Below the pieces are notes generated by a model that searched no databases, was not told the DNA's origin, and was given only the letters and a program-made list of their open reading frames with translations. Positions 52,447 through 61,293 of a DNA stretch of 64,000 nucleotides are shown here, one piece after another. Positions within the stretch are counted from its first letter, which is position 1. Each line of letters starts with the position of its first letter. The DNA comes from Planctomycetota bacterium (GTDB lineage: Bacteria; Planctomycetota; Planctomycetia; Pirellulales; Pirellulaceae), in contig VGZC01000009.1 in assembly GCA_016872725.1 (NCBI GenBank), positions 59,587-123,586 of the forward strand, given 5' to 3'. The position numbers and the translations under genes were made by a program.

Positions 52447-53607
52447 ATGGGCGTATTCCGGATTTCCGCGTTTCTTGGAATTCTCGACCGGTATCTCCTC
52501 AAGGCCTTCCTGCGCGTCCTCGTCGTCTGCCTGCTCAGCTTCACCGGCCTCTACATCGTCATCGACCTGTTCGGGAATCTCGACGACTTCATCGCGAGCG
52601 GCGAGCGATCGGGCGGCTTGGCGCCGGTGATCCTGGAGTATTACGGGGCGCGCGGGTTGGCGTTTGTCGACCGAGCGGCGCCGGTGGCCGCGTTGATCGC
52701 GGCGTTGTTCGTCCTGACGTGGATGCAGCGCACAAACCAGTTGACGGCCGTCGAAGCGGCCGGAGTGCCCCGCGCGAGGATCGTTCGGCCCCTCTTGATC
52801 GCCGTCATCGGAGTGAGCCTGCTCGGGGCCGCGAACCGCGAGTTCGGAATCCCTCGGCTCCGCGACCCGTTGTCGCGGAACGCGCGGGAGTGGCTGGGAG
52901 ACGCGCCGCGCGCGGTCGTTCCGCGTTACGACAACGAAACCGAGATCCTCTTCAACGGCCGATCGACGATCGCGAAGGACCGCCAGATCGTCGATCCGAT
53001 CTTGAGTTTGCCGCCGAGCCTCGGTGCGTTCGGTCGACAGATCCAGGCCGAAACGGCGACGTGGCGGGCGGCGGACGGCGACCGACCGTCCGGTTACTTG
53101 CTGCGCGGCGTGCGTGAACCGTCCGCCATCGACGGACTGGCGAGCGGCCGGATCGGCGACCGGCCCGTTGTCCTGACGCGCGCGGACGCGCCGTGGCTCG
53201 AACCGGGAACCTGTCTTGTGGCGAGTGGGATCGACTTCGAGCAATTCGCGGCGGGCGACGCATGGCGGCGTTTTTCGTCGTCATCCGACTTGATCCGGGC
53301 GATGCGCAACCCAAGTCTCGACTACGGGGCGGACGTTCGAGTGACGGTCCACGCGCGCATGGTCCAACCGCTGCTCGACGTACTGCTCTTCGTTGTCGGC
53401 ACGCCGCTCGTTTTCACGCGCCGGAACCGCAACGTCTTTGTCGCGTCGGGGCTCTGCCTGCTCGCCGTGGTCCTCTTCTTCATCTTCGTCATCGCGTGCC
53501 ATGCGCTCGGCGCGAACTACCTGCTCCGTCCGGCACTCGCGGCGTGGTGCCCTGTGTTCGTCATGGCTCCGCTCGCGTCCTGGATGTCGGCGCCGCTCTG
53601 GGAATGA
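52447..53607 (+). CDS. LptF/LptG-type lipopolysaccharide export permease
   Basis: 386 aa. Three N-terminal transmembrane helices (RYLLKAFLRVLVVCLLSFTG, APVAALIAALFVLTW and LLIAVIGVSLLGAAN) precede a periplasmic jellyroll-like domain (about residues 135-290) and three C-terminal helices. This is the YjgP/YjgQ fold that forms the LPS-extracting ABC transporter with LptB2. Which of LptF or LptG it is cannot be told here, and the partner is not in the window. GGGAGG lies about 9 nt before the ATG at 52447. It follows the aminotransferase by 56 bp on the same strand. Confidence 0.85.
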   Translation: MGVFRISAFLGILDRYLLKAFLRVLVVCLLSFTGLYIVIDLFGNLDDFIASGERSGGLAPVILEYYGARGLAFVDRAAPVAALIAALFVLTWMQRTNQLTAVEAAGVPRARIVRPLLIAVIGVSLLGAANREFGIPRLRDPLSRNAREWLGDAPRAVVPRYDNETEILFNGRSTIAKDRQIVDPILSLPPSLGAFGRQIQAETATWRAADGDRPSGYLLRGVREPSAIDGLASGRIGDRPVVLTRADAPWLEPGTCLVASGIDFEQFAAGDAWRRFSSSSDLIRAMRNPSLDYGADVRVTVHARMVQPLLDVLLFVVGTPLVFTRRNRNVFVASGLCLLAVVLFFIFVIACHALGANYLLRPALAAWCPVFVMAPLASWMSAPLWE

Positions 53608-53650
53608 CGATCGACGATGGGTCCGTCGAGCGAAGCGGGCGGGCGCGCCG

Positions 53651-54547
53651 TCATTCCAGCGAAGCGCGGATGCGGTCGAGCTCGCGGCGCCGGGAATCGC
53701 TCACGACCGGATAGTGCGGGCCCAGCGACGCGAGTCCGTCGATGACCGCCGCCGCGACGATGATCCGCGTGAACCACTTGTTGTCGGCGGGCACGACGTA
53801 CCAGGGCGCGTGTTTCGACGCCGTCGCGCGGATTACCTGTTCATAGGCCCGCATGTACGCGTCCCAATGGGCGCGTTCGGCGACGTCCGTTTCACAGAAT
53901 TTCCAGTTCTTCCCGGGTTCATCAAGGCGGCTGATGAACCGCTTGAGCTGTTCTTCCTTCGAAACATGAAGGAAGAACTTGAGGATCAGGACGCCGTTGC
54001 GGGCGAGATACCGTTCGAGGTTGCGGATGTCCTCGAATCGTTCATCCCAGATCGAATCGGTCGCGAGCTTGGCGGGTAACTTCTGGCGCGCGAGGAGTTC
54101 GGGATGGACGCGCACGACGAGCGTCTCCTCGTAGTACGAGCGATTGAAGATGCCGATGCGTCCGCGTTCCGGCAGGTGCCGGACACACCTCCACAGGAAG
54201 TCGTGGTCGAGTTCCTCGGGCGAGGGCGCTTTGAACGAAACGACCTGGCACCCCTGCGGATCGACGCCCGACATGACGTGCTTGATCGTGCCGTCCTTTC
54301 CCGCGGCATCCATCGCCTGGAAGATCAGGAGCACCGACCACCGGTCTTGGGCATAGAGCATTCCTTGCAGTTCGATCAGCGCTTCCACGCCGGCCTTCAG
54401 GACGCGTTCCGCCTTGGGTTTGTCGCGGTCGGAGAAGCGGTCCGTGTCGCCTGGATCGCAGTCCGCCAGCCGAAACGACTTGCCTTTCGCGACCCGATAG
54501 GGCGAGGACAGTTTCCGAGCCCGCTTCACGACCTCATTCAGTTCCAT
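53651..54547 (-). CDS. ppk2: Polyphosphate kinase 2, class III-like
   Basis: 298 aa, cytoplasmic. It has the Walker A motif FQAMDAAGKDGTIKHV, the DFLWR and IFNRSYYEETLVVRVHPE segments and the lid APWYVVPADNKWF of PPK2. Sequence pattern and length match the class III enzymes (for example Meiothermus ruber), which phosphorylate AMP and ADP with polyphosphate. ATG 54547 has GGGAGCGG about 7 nt upstream. A terminator-like hairpin sits in its leader. Confidence 0.93.
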   Translation of the reverse strand: MELNEVVKRARKLSSPYRVAKGKSFRLADCDPGDTDRFSDRDKPKAERVLKAGVEALIELQGMLYAQDRWSVLLIFQAMDAAGKDGTIKHVMSGVDPQGCQVVSFKAPSPEELDHDFLWRCVRHLPERGRIGIFNRSYYEETLVVRVHPELLARQKLPAKLATDSIWDERFEDIRNLERYLARNGVLILKFFLHVSKEEQLKRFISRLDEPGKNWKFCETDVAERAHWDAYMRAYEQVIRATASKHAPWYVVPADNKWFTRIIVAAAVIDGLASLGPHYPVVSDSRRRELDRIRASLE

Positions 54548-54563
54548 CGGTTCCGCTCCCGTG

Positions 54564-54593
54564 CTCAAGAAAGCGGGTTGCCGACGAACCCGC
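54564..54593 (-). terminator. Terminator-like hairpin in the ppk2 leader
   Basis: On the minus strand GCGGGTT and AACCCGC (54593-54587 and 54579-54573) form a 7-bp stem with a 7-nt loop, followed by TTTCTTGAG. There is no minus-strand gene upstream that it could end, so an attenuator in the ppk2 leader is possible, as is a chance structure. Confidence 0.45.
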
Positions 54594-54684
54594 GGCCGAA
54601 TATTGTCGGAAATGGGCGGCCGGAACGCCACCGACGAGGCGTGCGTCGACCGGGTGGATCGAAGGGACGGTCGGCGGCGGGAAC

Positions 54685-55563
54685 ATGGCGAAATCGAAAC
54701 AAGGCGATCTCCGACCCTTGCGGCCGTTCGTGGTGATCGTCCTGATTCTCGTCCCGCTCGGCCCGGGCGAGCCGTTCATCGCCGCCGGGCGCTCCACCGA
54801 TCCCCCGAGAACCCGCTCCCACGCCGGACAGCCGCTCTCCCGGTCCCGGCGCGACAACGACATCCGGGACGCGGCGATCGTTGTGGCGGCGGTCCGTCGC
54901 GCGGCCCGACGTCATGCGACATCCCGGCGCGAACCCGGAGACGGCGACCGGCTGACCGAGGAATGCGTGCGCGCCGCGGCCGAAGCGAGCGGGGCGATCG
55001 AGGCGCCGCGCCGCGCAGCCGCGTTCCTCACGGGACTCGGTATCGCATTCGACGATTCCGGTGTCCTTCGATCCAACCTGTTTGTCGGTCCCTACTGCCG
55101 AGAGGTCGAATCGGTCGTTGACCCCCATGCGACGCATGGGGACCTGAACGGGCCGACGATTCGCGGACGCGGAGACCTCGCGAGACATTTTTTCACCTGT
55201 GCGTTCCTCACGTCGCGGCTGAACGCGGCGGCGGCGGAGGCCGCGGGGGTCGGCAAGGAGTGGTTCGACGCGCGGGGAGGATCCGGGTTCAGCTTCGCGG
55301 ACCTCGCGGCCGATCGAGCGGGAATCGCCCTCGCGCGCTGGGCACATGCGAATCCGGACGGCATCCCGCCGCTCGCCGATCGTTTTCGCGTCGTCGATTT
55401 CGCTCCCGCGATCGACGGGCTACCCGAGGGCCTCGATCCGGGCGCGCTGGAGCGTCTGGCGATTCCGGATGGCTCGAACGCCACCGCCCAAGAGCGGCTC
55501 TTCCGCGCGATTGACGACCGCATCCGATCCCTTCCCCCATACGCCCGCGTGCCCGTTCCCTAG
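54685..55563 (+). CDS. Unknown exported or membrane-anchored protein
   Basis: 292 aa that I do not recognise. A hydrophobic segment (about residues 14-35) follows a basic N-terminus, so it is probably exported or anchored. The next 40 residues are Arg/Ser/Pro-rich. The conserved-looking part is residues 150-220, with RGDLARHFFTCAFLTSRLNAA and GGSGFSFADLAADRAGIALA, an Ala-rich helical pattern that might be a small domain. It is divergent from ppk2 and followed by the nitrite-reductase remnant. The opposite strand is also partly open, so the call rests on the hydrophobic start and helical core. Confidence 0.6.
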   Translation: MAKSKQGDLRPLRPFVVIVLILVPLGPGEPFIAAGRSTDPPRTRSHAGQPLSRSRRDNDIRDAAIVVAAVRRAARRHATSRREPGDGDRLTEECVRAAAEASGAIEAPRRAAAFLTGLGIAFDDSGVLRSNLFVGPYCREVESVVDPHATHGDLNGPTIRGRGDLARHFFTCAFLTSRLNAAAAEAAGVGKEWFDARGGSGFSFADLAADRAGIALARWAHANPDGIPPLADRFRVVDFAPAIDGLPEGLDPGALERLAIPDGSNATAQERLFRAIDDRIRSLPPYARVPVP

Positions 55564-55727
55564 GCACGCATGATCGGGGTCGCGGCGCAGCGCGGCCGGA
55601 CAGCTCGGCTCGGCCCAAGCGGCTCGAATCGCCGTTCGCCAAACACCGATAGCGCCGTGGCGGACACCGTTAAGCCGTCGCAATCGGCGACGAATGCGCC
55701 TTCGAGCTCCGACGGCCGCACTCTCCT

Positions 55728-56139
55728 CTGGGCCGGCTCACCTGGGAACAGCTCGAGGGCCTCGCGCGCATCGCCGCGAAGACGGGTGACGGCGGGCTGG
55801 GAACGACTTCGGAGCAAGGTCTGATCGTCACGGGAATCGCGACCGGTTTCCGGGATTCGGCGGCGACGTCCGCCGCCGCGCTCGGGCTCAGCCCGCACGC
55901 CGACACACTCGTCCGCAACACGGTCGCCTGCGCGGGCAAGCAGTTCTGCAACATCTTTGAAAGGGGTTCGCGTGCGAAGGCTGTCGGGAACGCGCGAGGG
56001 ATTCGACGTGTTTCTCGGCGGCGGCATCTCCGGCCGGCTCCACGTCGGCCTGCTCTACCGCTTGGGAGTCGACGTCGATCAGCTACCGCGGGTCATCGAG
56101 GAAGTCGTGCGCGACTACGCCGAGTACCTGCCGCCGACC
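55728..56139 (+). pseudogene. Remnant of a NirA-type nitrite/sulfite reductase with an internal deletion
   Basis: Two pieces in different frames match the C-terminal region of ferredoxin-nitrite/sulfite reductases. The first (55728-55955) ends in NTVACAGKQFCNI, the block with two of the four cluster cysteines. The second (from 55957) begins LKGVRVRRLSGTREGFDVFLGGG and runs to VVRDYAEYL. In intact enzymes about 45 residues with the GCPNxC motif lie between them; here they are gone and the frame shifts by one. The N-terminal two thirds are also missing. A stop at 55671 precedes the first piece. So the gene is dead and lacks the second pair of sirohaem-cluster cysteines. The 165 bases before it (55564-55727) hold no recognisable gene. 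Confidence 0.82.
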
Positions 56140-56170
56140 TGGATCCGCGACGGTTGCGGGTACCGCCATC

Positions 56171-56266
56171 GGGCCGAGGCCCCGCCGGTCTTCTGTCCCA
56201 ACCGCGCCGGCCCTCGGAGGGCCGAGGCCCCGCCGGTCTTCTGTCCCAACCGCGCCGGCCCTCGGA
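56171..56266 (+). repeat. 48-bp perfect tandem duplication downstream of the nirA remnant
   Basis: Two identical 48-bp units (56171-56218 and 56219-56266) start GGGCCGAGGCC and end GGCCCTCGGA. Where they join, GGCCCTCGGAGGGCC is a perfect hairpin. It lies 63 bp beyond the 3' end of the convergent CxxCH gene and keeps a 16-residue reading frame, but there is no reason to think it is translated. Confidence 0.9.
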
Positions 56267-56328
56267 GACTCTTTGCGACGCTCGACGGCGCGATCGTCCC
56301 CTCCGCTCCACCCGCCGATCGTGTCGAC

Positions 56329-58134
56329 TCAGGGTCCGCCCACGACCGCGAATGCGGCTCCGCCCGTCTCGGGCCGAACGCACTCGACGCGAACCGTCGT
56401 TGATCGCGGATCGGAAAGCTCCACTCGAACCGTGACGACGTGCCGACCAACCGATAGTTCCGACTCGAATTCCCGTTGTTGTTCGAACGGCTGATCGTCA
56501 ATCCAGACCCGCGACGGTCCCGTCGTCCTTACAAGAAACCGAACGCGTCCCGACTCGACAACCTCGCATTCCCCCCGCAGGAACACGACCGGGTCGATCG
56601 TCTCCGAACGGATCGCTTCCAGCGGCAAGTCTCCGGACACGCGGGCGTAGACCGAGGCGTCCTCGGCGACCGGCCTTGCAAGCACTTGTTCGCGGAATTG
56701 GTCGAGATGGAAGTCATCGCGAAGCAGTTCGGGCGCGGGAGATCGGAGGACTTTCCAGCGCTGGATCGTCGCATCCTCTCGGACGGCAAACGGACCCGGC
56801 TTACCCAGTTCGCTCACGAACCTGGCGAGATCGACCAGTTCGTCGCGCGTCAGGAACCGAGTCAGTCCCTGAGGCATGAGTGACGGGCCGTCGGATTCCT
56901 CTTCGATATCGGAGATCGGCACGTCGACCTCACGGCTTTCGGCGTCGTTGATCCGGATCTTGATTTCGTCGCGGTCCCGTACGATGCCCGTCAATACGCG
57001 GCCGTCGGTCGTAGTCAGGATCTTGGTGGCGTATTGTTCCTTGATCGCCGCGTTGGGATTCAGGATCGATGTCACAACATATTCCGTGGGCGAGGCCCCA
57101 CCCACGGCGCTCAGGTCGGGCCCGACCTGCCCGCCCGCGCCTCGGATGCTGTGGCACTTCGCGCAACTGAGGTCTTTCCGTTGGAAGATCGCCTCGCCGC
57201 GGGCGGCGTCGCCCCGCGCGTCGACTTCCCCGACGATCGATCCGATGTCCGAGGCGGTCGGAGGCGGAGCGCCGAGTTCGATTCCGGCGAGCTTGCCGAG
57301 CGGATCGGCGAGGACGGTGTCGTTGCGCCCGACAGAGAACATCCCGCGCAGCGCGCGTTTGGCGACGTCCGCCGATATCGACGCGTCTTCGAGCGCCGCG
57401 CCAAGCGATTCGGGACCGCCGCGCCGATCGAGGAATGCGCGCACGAGGGGCGTCGTGTCCGTCCGGGGATCGACGACCGAAAGGAGCTCGACGGCCGACC
57501 GCGCGGCGAGGGCGAGGTCGATCGCCGAGAGTCCCGAAATCGCCCTCATGCGAAGGTCGACCGCGTTTCCCGGCGCCGACAGCGCGACGAGCGCGTCCTT
57601 ACTCGGCTCGCCCCCGATCGCCACCAATCCATCGAGGGCGACGCGCCGCATGGAATCCGCCGCGTTGGGGTCGAGCGCCGCCGCGCGGAGTTCGGGAACC
57701 ACCGACGGATCGCGCCACGACGCCGCGAGCCGCATGGCGGCCTCGCGCAGCGCCGGTGGATTCGCCGGCGATTCCCCGATCAATCCTCGCAGTCCGTCAC
57801 GAGCGCCGGCCGGTCGCACCTTTCGGGTGGTCGCCGCGTCCGAAAGCCAATGCAGCGCGCGAAGACGCAGCGCGCGATCGAATCCGTCGGGACGCACGGC
57901 GCGATCGAAGATGATCCGAAGGTCGTTCGCGTTTCCTCGGCCGCAGATCATCTCGACGACGGTCGCCTGCCGCTCGGCCGGAACGCGGCCGCTCTCGAGG
58001 AGCTTCATGAGCGGTCCGACCGCGCTTTCCGCGTCGTCCGCTCCGACCGACCTCGCGGTGACGATGACGGCAAGACCCACCGCGATCCCGGCGGACGCGA
58101 TCCGGCACACGAAGGCGAGTCGCCGCCCCCGCAT
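56329..58134 (-). CDS. Exported HEAT-repeat protein with a cytochrome c (CxxCH) domain
   Basis: About 601 aa with a signal segment (about residues 8-32, ending VGADDAE). HEAT-like repeats fill residues 35-270 (for example MRRVALDGLVAIGGEPSKDALVAL). A cytochrome c domain follows: FQRKDLSCAKCHSIRG with CAKCH and a distal Met (SLMPQGL). The last 170 residues are a beta-rich PA14-like or carbohydrate-binding domain (RVWIDDQPFEQQREFESELSVG). This layout fits planctomycete haem-binding envelope proteins. The frame is open further 5' to a GTG at 58245 and an ATG at 58233; 58134 is chosen for the signal peptide. It lies 166 bp after the propeller gene on the same strand. Confidence 0.88.
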   Translation of the reverse strand: MRGRRLAFVCRIASAGIAVGLAVIVTARSVGADDAESAVGPLMKLLESGRVPAERQATVVEMICGRGNANDLRIIFDRAVRPDGFDRALRLRALHWLSDAATTRKVRPAGARDGLRGLIGESPANPPALREAAMRLAASWRDPSVVPELRAAALDPNAADSMRRVALDGLVAIGGEPSKDALVALSAPGNAVDLRMRAISGLSAIDLALAARSAVELLSVVDPRTDTTPLVRAFLDRRGGPESLGAALEDASISADVAKRALRGMFSVGRNDTVLADPLGKLAGIELGAPPPTASDIGSIVGEVDARGDAARGEAIFQRKDLSCAKCHSIRGAGGQVGPDLSAVGGASPTEYVVTSILNPNAAIKEQYATKILTTTDGRVLTGIVRDRDEIKIRINDAESREVDVPISDIEEESDGPSLMPQGLTRFLTRDELVDLARFVSELGKPGPFAVREDATIQRWKVLRSPAPELLRDDFHLDQFREQVLARPVAEDASVYARVSGDLPLEAIRSETIDPVVFLRGECEVVESGRVRFLVRTTGPSRVWIDDQPFEQQREFESELSVGRHVVTVRVELSDPRSTTVRVECVRPETGGAAFAVVGGP

Positions 58135-58300
58135 TCCGAGGCGCACGTCGGAGCCGCCGCGAGCGGACCGCGCCCAACGATCGGTCGGCTGAACTCCGAG
58201 TTGCCCGAACAAGCACCGCCTATTTCCCGTCATCGTTCGAGCCACCCATGACCAAACGCCGACCCCTTTTTCCGCCGAAACGCAAGGCGTCCGGGAATCG

Positions 58301-61099
58301 TCAACGTTCTTTCGCCCGCTTCGCGCGGCCTTCGAGTGTGCGGTTCGTTTCGTTCAGGACGTGCTTGAGATAGTCGTCTTGGGGATGGATGAGCGACTCG
58401 ACCGCGATCTCGGCCGCCTTACCCGCATGCTCGCCGTCGAAATAGCTCAGAGCCCAGACGGCTTGCAGCCGGACCCGCGCGCTCTCGTCGTTGACCTGGA
58501 CGCGGAGCAATTCGAGTGGGTCGGCGATCCGATCGCGCCAATAGACGAGCACGCGGGTGGCGGCCGCGCGCGCCCGATCATCGGACGACCGCAGAAGCGA
58601 CTTGAGCAGTTCCTCGTTGACCGTGTCGTGGCTTTGATGAAGCCAAAGGAGTTCGAGCCTCCGATGCTGGGCGGCGGGATCGTCCGCCTTCCAATCCTCC
58701 AGCCGAGCTTTCGCGGCCGCGATCACCTCGGCCGTTGGCCGGCCCGACAACTCGATCCGCGCTCGAGACCGAACGCGGTCGTCTGCTTCGGCAAGGCGGT
58801 CGATGAGCGTCGCGACGGATTCCCCCGCGATCGGAAGCGCCTTGATCAGATCGCGACCTTCATAGCGGACGCGGTAGACGCGCCCGTGGGTTCGATCCCG
58901 GTTCGGATCGCGAAGATTGTGCTGCATGTGGCCGATGATCGGATTGTGCCAGTCGGTGAAGTAGATCGCGCCGTCCGGCCCCGTCTCGACATCGCCAGGC
59001 CGAAAATTCGGGTCCGACGAATAGACGATCGGTTCGACTTCCGTCGCGCCGAGGCTGGATCCCGATTCGGTCATCCGATACCGCAGAATGCCCTGGAAGC
59101 CGATGACGTTGTTCACCAGAAGGTTGCCCCGCAGCTCCGCGGGAAAGTGGCTGCTGGAAAGGAACTCGATTCCCGAACACGGGCGCGTTCGCTGCTGATA
59201 GACCTGGGGCGGGCGACCGTGTTTGTGCGGATAGTCCATGTCGCCCGAAAACAGCAAGGCGTGGAACGGGTTCGCTCCCGTTCCGTCGAACACGAGGTCC
59301 TGGCCCCAAGCATCGATCGCGTGACCATGCGGATTCGCGAACCCGAACGTCACGTATACATCGAACTTGAACGTGCGAGGCTCGAAACGGAACACGGCTC
59401 CGTTCGCCACGCGGCGAGGCGGCCCCCACGGCGTTTCGACCTGACTGTGGTGGAATGTCCCTTCCTGAAAGTAGATCGCGCCGCCCGGATCCAACAGGAA
59501 GCTGTTCGCCGTATGGTGCGTGTCGGCCGTATCGAGTCCGTGCAGCAGGCGTTCCTTCACATCGTAGCGATCGTCGCCGTCCGTGTCCCGAAGGAAAACG
59601 ATATCGGGACCTTGCGCGACGATGACACCGTTGTTCCAAAACTCGAATCCCGTCGGATTGTGCAAGTCGGACGCGAACGCCGTGCATCGGTCGGCGCGAC
59701 CATCGGCATCGGTATCATCCAGAATCAACAGACGATCGTTCATCGGCTCGGTCGGCTTCCAATGCGGATACGTGCTCCATGCGGCGACCCAAAGCCGCCC
59801 TTTCGCGTCAAACGCCATCTGAACCGGATTGACCAGTTCGGGAAACATCGATTCGTCGGCGAATCGTTCGACTTTCATGCCCTTGTGCACCGTCATCTTG
59901 GCGATCGACTCGTCGCCGCCGTCCAGGAATGCGTGCTTGCCGCCGTCGAGCGGACCGGGCTTGTTCGAGATGACCGGGATGAACTCGGGCAGATTCGTCT
60001 CGTCGACCTGAGCCGGCTTGCCTTGCGCGATCGACCAAACGACCGCGTCGCGTCGCGACGTGAGCGTGTCGAGCACGACGAGTTCGCGCTGGCCGACCGA
60101 GTAGTTCGACAACCCGTCGCCGTAGCCGCCCGGGCCTTCGGAGAACTTGAGGAACGCGCGTTCGCCGTACGTCGAATACCCGTCGGTCACGCGATAGCGG
60201 TGGAACCAGTACCAGTTCTTCTCGTTGACCGCCTTGCGCAACGGTTGCAGGGCGGCAAGATCGGTCGGAGGCTCGGCTCCAAACAAGGCGCGAAAGGCGA
60301 TCCGAGCCACGGTGAGATCGCCGATTTCGTTCAGATGGACGCCATTGATGGTGAGCGGTTCGGGAGCGGGCTGTGCGAACGGGCCCTCGATGCACGGCGT
60401 GAACAGATCGATATGCACCGCGCCATGGCTTGCCGCCGACTCGGCGAGGATGGAGGAATAGGCCTTGAGTCGGGCGTTGGCGGCACGAATCGGTTCCGCG
60501 CCGGGGAAGTGTGGATTCTCGATCCGTTCCTGGGGAATGGGCGAGAAAAGGACGAGCTTCGGAGAACTCCGCCCGCTGTACCGCTGCGAACGCGTGTGCT
60601 CGATGAACGCGTCCACATCCTTGCGGAACGCTTCGAGGCCCGCGTCGCCGGCGTACGATTCGTTGTAGCCAAAGAACGCGAAAATCACGTCCGCCCGCGT
60701 ATCGGCGAGCTCGAATCGGTTCTCCTGCACTTTGCCTTGATCGCGGGGCGAGAGCTCTTGGGGTTGGGGAACCGGACTATTGCCGGCGAGCCACTCGTCC
60801 TGGGATCCAAACGACATCGATCGCATGCGCCGATTGCCGTCCTTCCATCCGCCAATTTCGTCTCCGCTGTACGCCAGATTTCGGAAGACAAGCCGGTGCT
60901 CGGGATGACGCGCGTGGATCAACGTCTCGAGCCAACCATCATGCTGCATCCGCTCCCCGAGCGCGTTCCCGATGATGCAAATGTGGTCTTTGGGATTGAG
61001 TTCGAGGACCTGGCCCCGCGCGGCGGCGGGCGCGGCGAACGCGACGAGAACGAAAAGACCAAGACGCGGATCCAACGACATCGCGGATGTGCGGCTCAT
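58301..61099 (-). CDS. Exported protein: degenerate SGNH-like domain, PVC-type beta-propeller and HEAT repeats
   Basis: 932 aa with a signal peptide (about residues 10-28, ending ARGQ). The first 250 residues resemble an SGNH hydrolase: FFGYNES supplies the GxN block and NGVHLNEIG the C-terminal His, but the usual GDS is replaced by IGNALGERMQ, so the Ser nucleophile is missing. Residues 370-750 form a propeller with Asp-rich loops (DDTDADGRADR, DTDGDDRYDV), and 780-930 carry HEAT-like helices. Unlike its relative at 10935 it has no CxxCH. GGGAGGAAA lies 9 nt before ATG 61099, and a promoter-like sequence is just upstream. Confidence 0.9.
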   Translation of the reverse strand: MSRTSAMSLDPRLGLFVLVAFAAPAAARGQVLELNPKDHICIIGNALGERMQHDGWLETLIHARHPEHRLVFRNLAYSGDEIGGWKDGNRRMRSMSFGSQDEWLAGNSPVPQPQELSPRDQGKVQENRFELADTRADVIFAFFGYNESYAGDAGLEAFRKDVDAFIEHTRSQRYSGRSSPKLVLFSPIPQERIENPHFPGAEPIRAANARLKAYSSILAESAASHGAVHIDLFTPCIEGPFAQPAPEPLTINGVHLNEIGDLTVARIAFRALFGAEPPTDLAALQPLRKAVNEKNWYWFHRYRVTDGYSTYGERAFLKFSEGPGGYGDGLSNYSVGQRELVVLDTLTSRRDAVVWSIAQGKPAQVDETNLPEFIPVISNKPGPLDGGKHAFLDGGDESIAKMTVHKGMKVERFADESMFPELVNPVQMAFDAKGRLWVAAWSTYPHWKPTEPMNDRLLILDDTDADGRADRCTAFASDLHNPTGFEFWNNGVIVAQGPDIVFLRDTDGDDRYDVKERLLHGLDTADTHHTANSFLLDPGGAIYFQEGTFHHSQVETPWGPPRRVANGAVFRFEPRTFKFDVYVTFGFANPHGHAIDAWGQDLVFDGTGANPFHALLFSGDMDYPHKHGRPPQVYQQRTRPCSGIEFLSSSHFPAELRGNLLVNNVIGFQGILRYRMTESGSSLGATEVEPIVYSSDPNFRPGDVETGPDGAIYFTDWHNPIIGHMQHNLRDPNRDRTHGRVYRVRYEGRDLIKALPIAGESVATLIDRLAEADDRVRSRARIELSGRPTAEVIAAAKARLEDWKADDPAAQHRRLELLWLHQSHDTVNEELLKSLLRSSDDRARAAATRVLVYWRDRIADPLELLRVQVNDESARVRLQAVWALSYFDGEHAGKAAEIAVESLIHPQDDYLKHVLNETNRTLEGRAKRAKER

Positions 61100-61134
61100 G
61101 CGGCGGTTTCCTCCCGGTGAAATAATCCGGTTGG

Positions 61135-61163
61135 AGTATACCGTCGTCGACCGCCCATGAGAA
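61135..61163 (-). promoter_or_regulatory. Candidate promoter for the 61099 gene
   Basis: On the minus strand TTCTCA (61163-61158) and TATACT (61140-61135) are 17 bp apart, a good housekeeping match. A start near 61128 would leave a leader of about 29 nt before ATG 61099. Confidence 0.5.
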
Positions 61164-61293
61164 TGACGCGAAGTCCCATACCCATCGTCCGCCGATTGAA
61201 CTACAACAGGTGCGAAAGACGGTGGGCCCGCTCGTCGCTTCGAGTACGCGTGGACTCGCATCGTCATCATTGAGACAGGGCAACGATGCCGTG

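Noticed and set aside
58361..61120. A 919-codon open frame on the plus strand opposite the SGNH/propeller gene
   Set aside because: The minus-strand gene has a signal peptide, ribosome-binding site and promoter. The plus frame is repetitive in Arg, Asp and Val and shows no domain.
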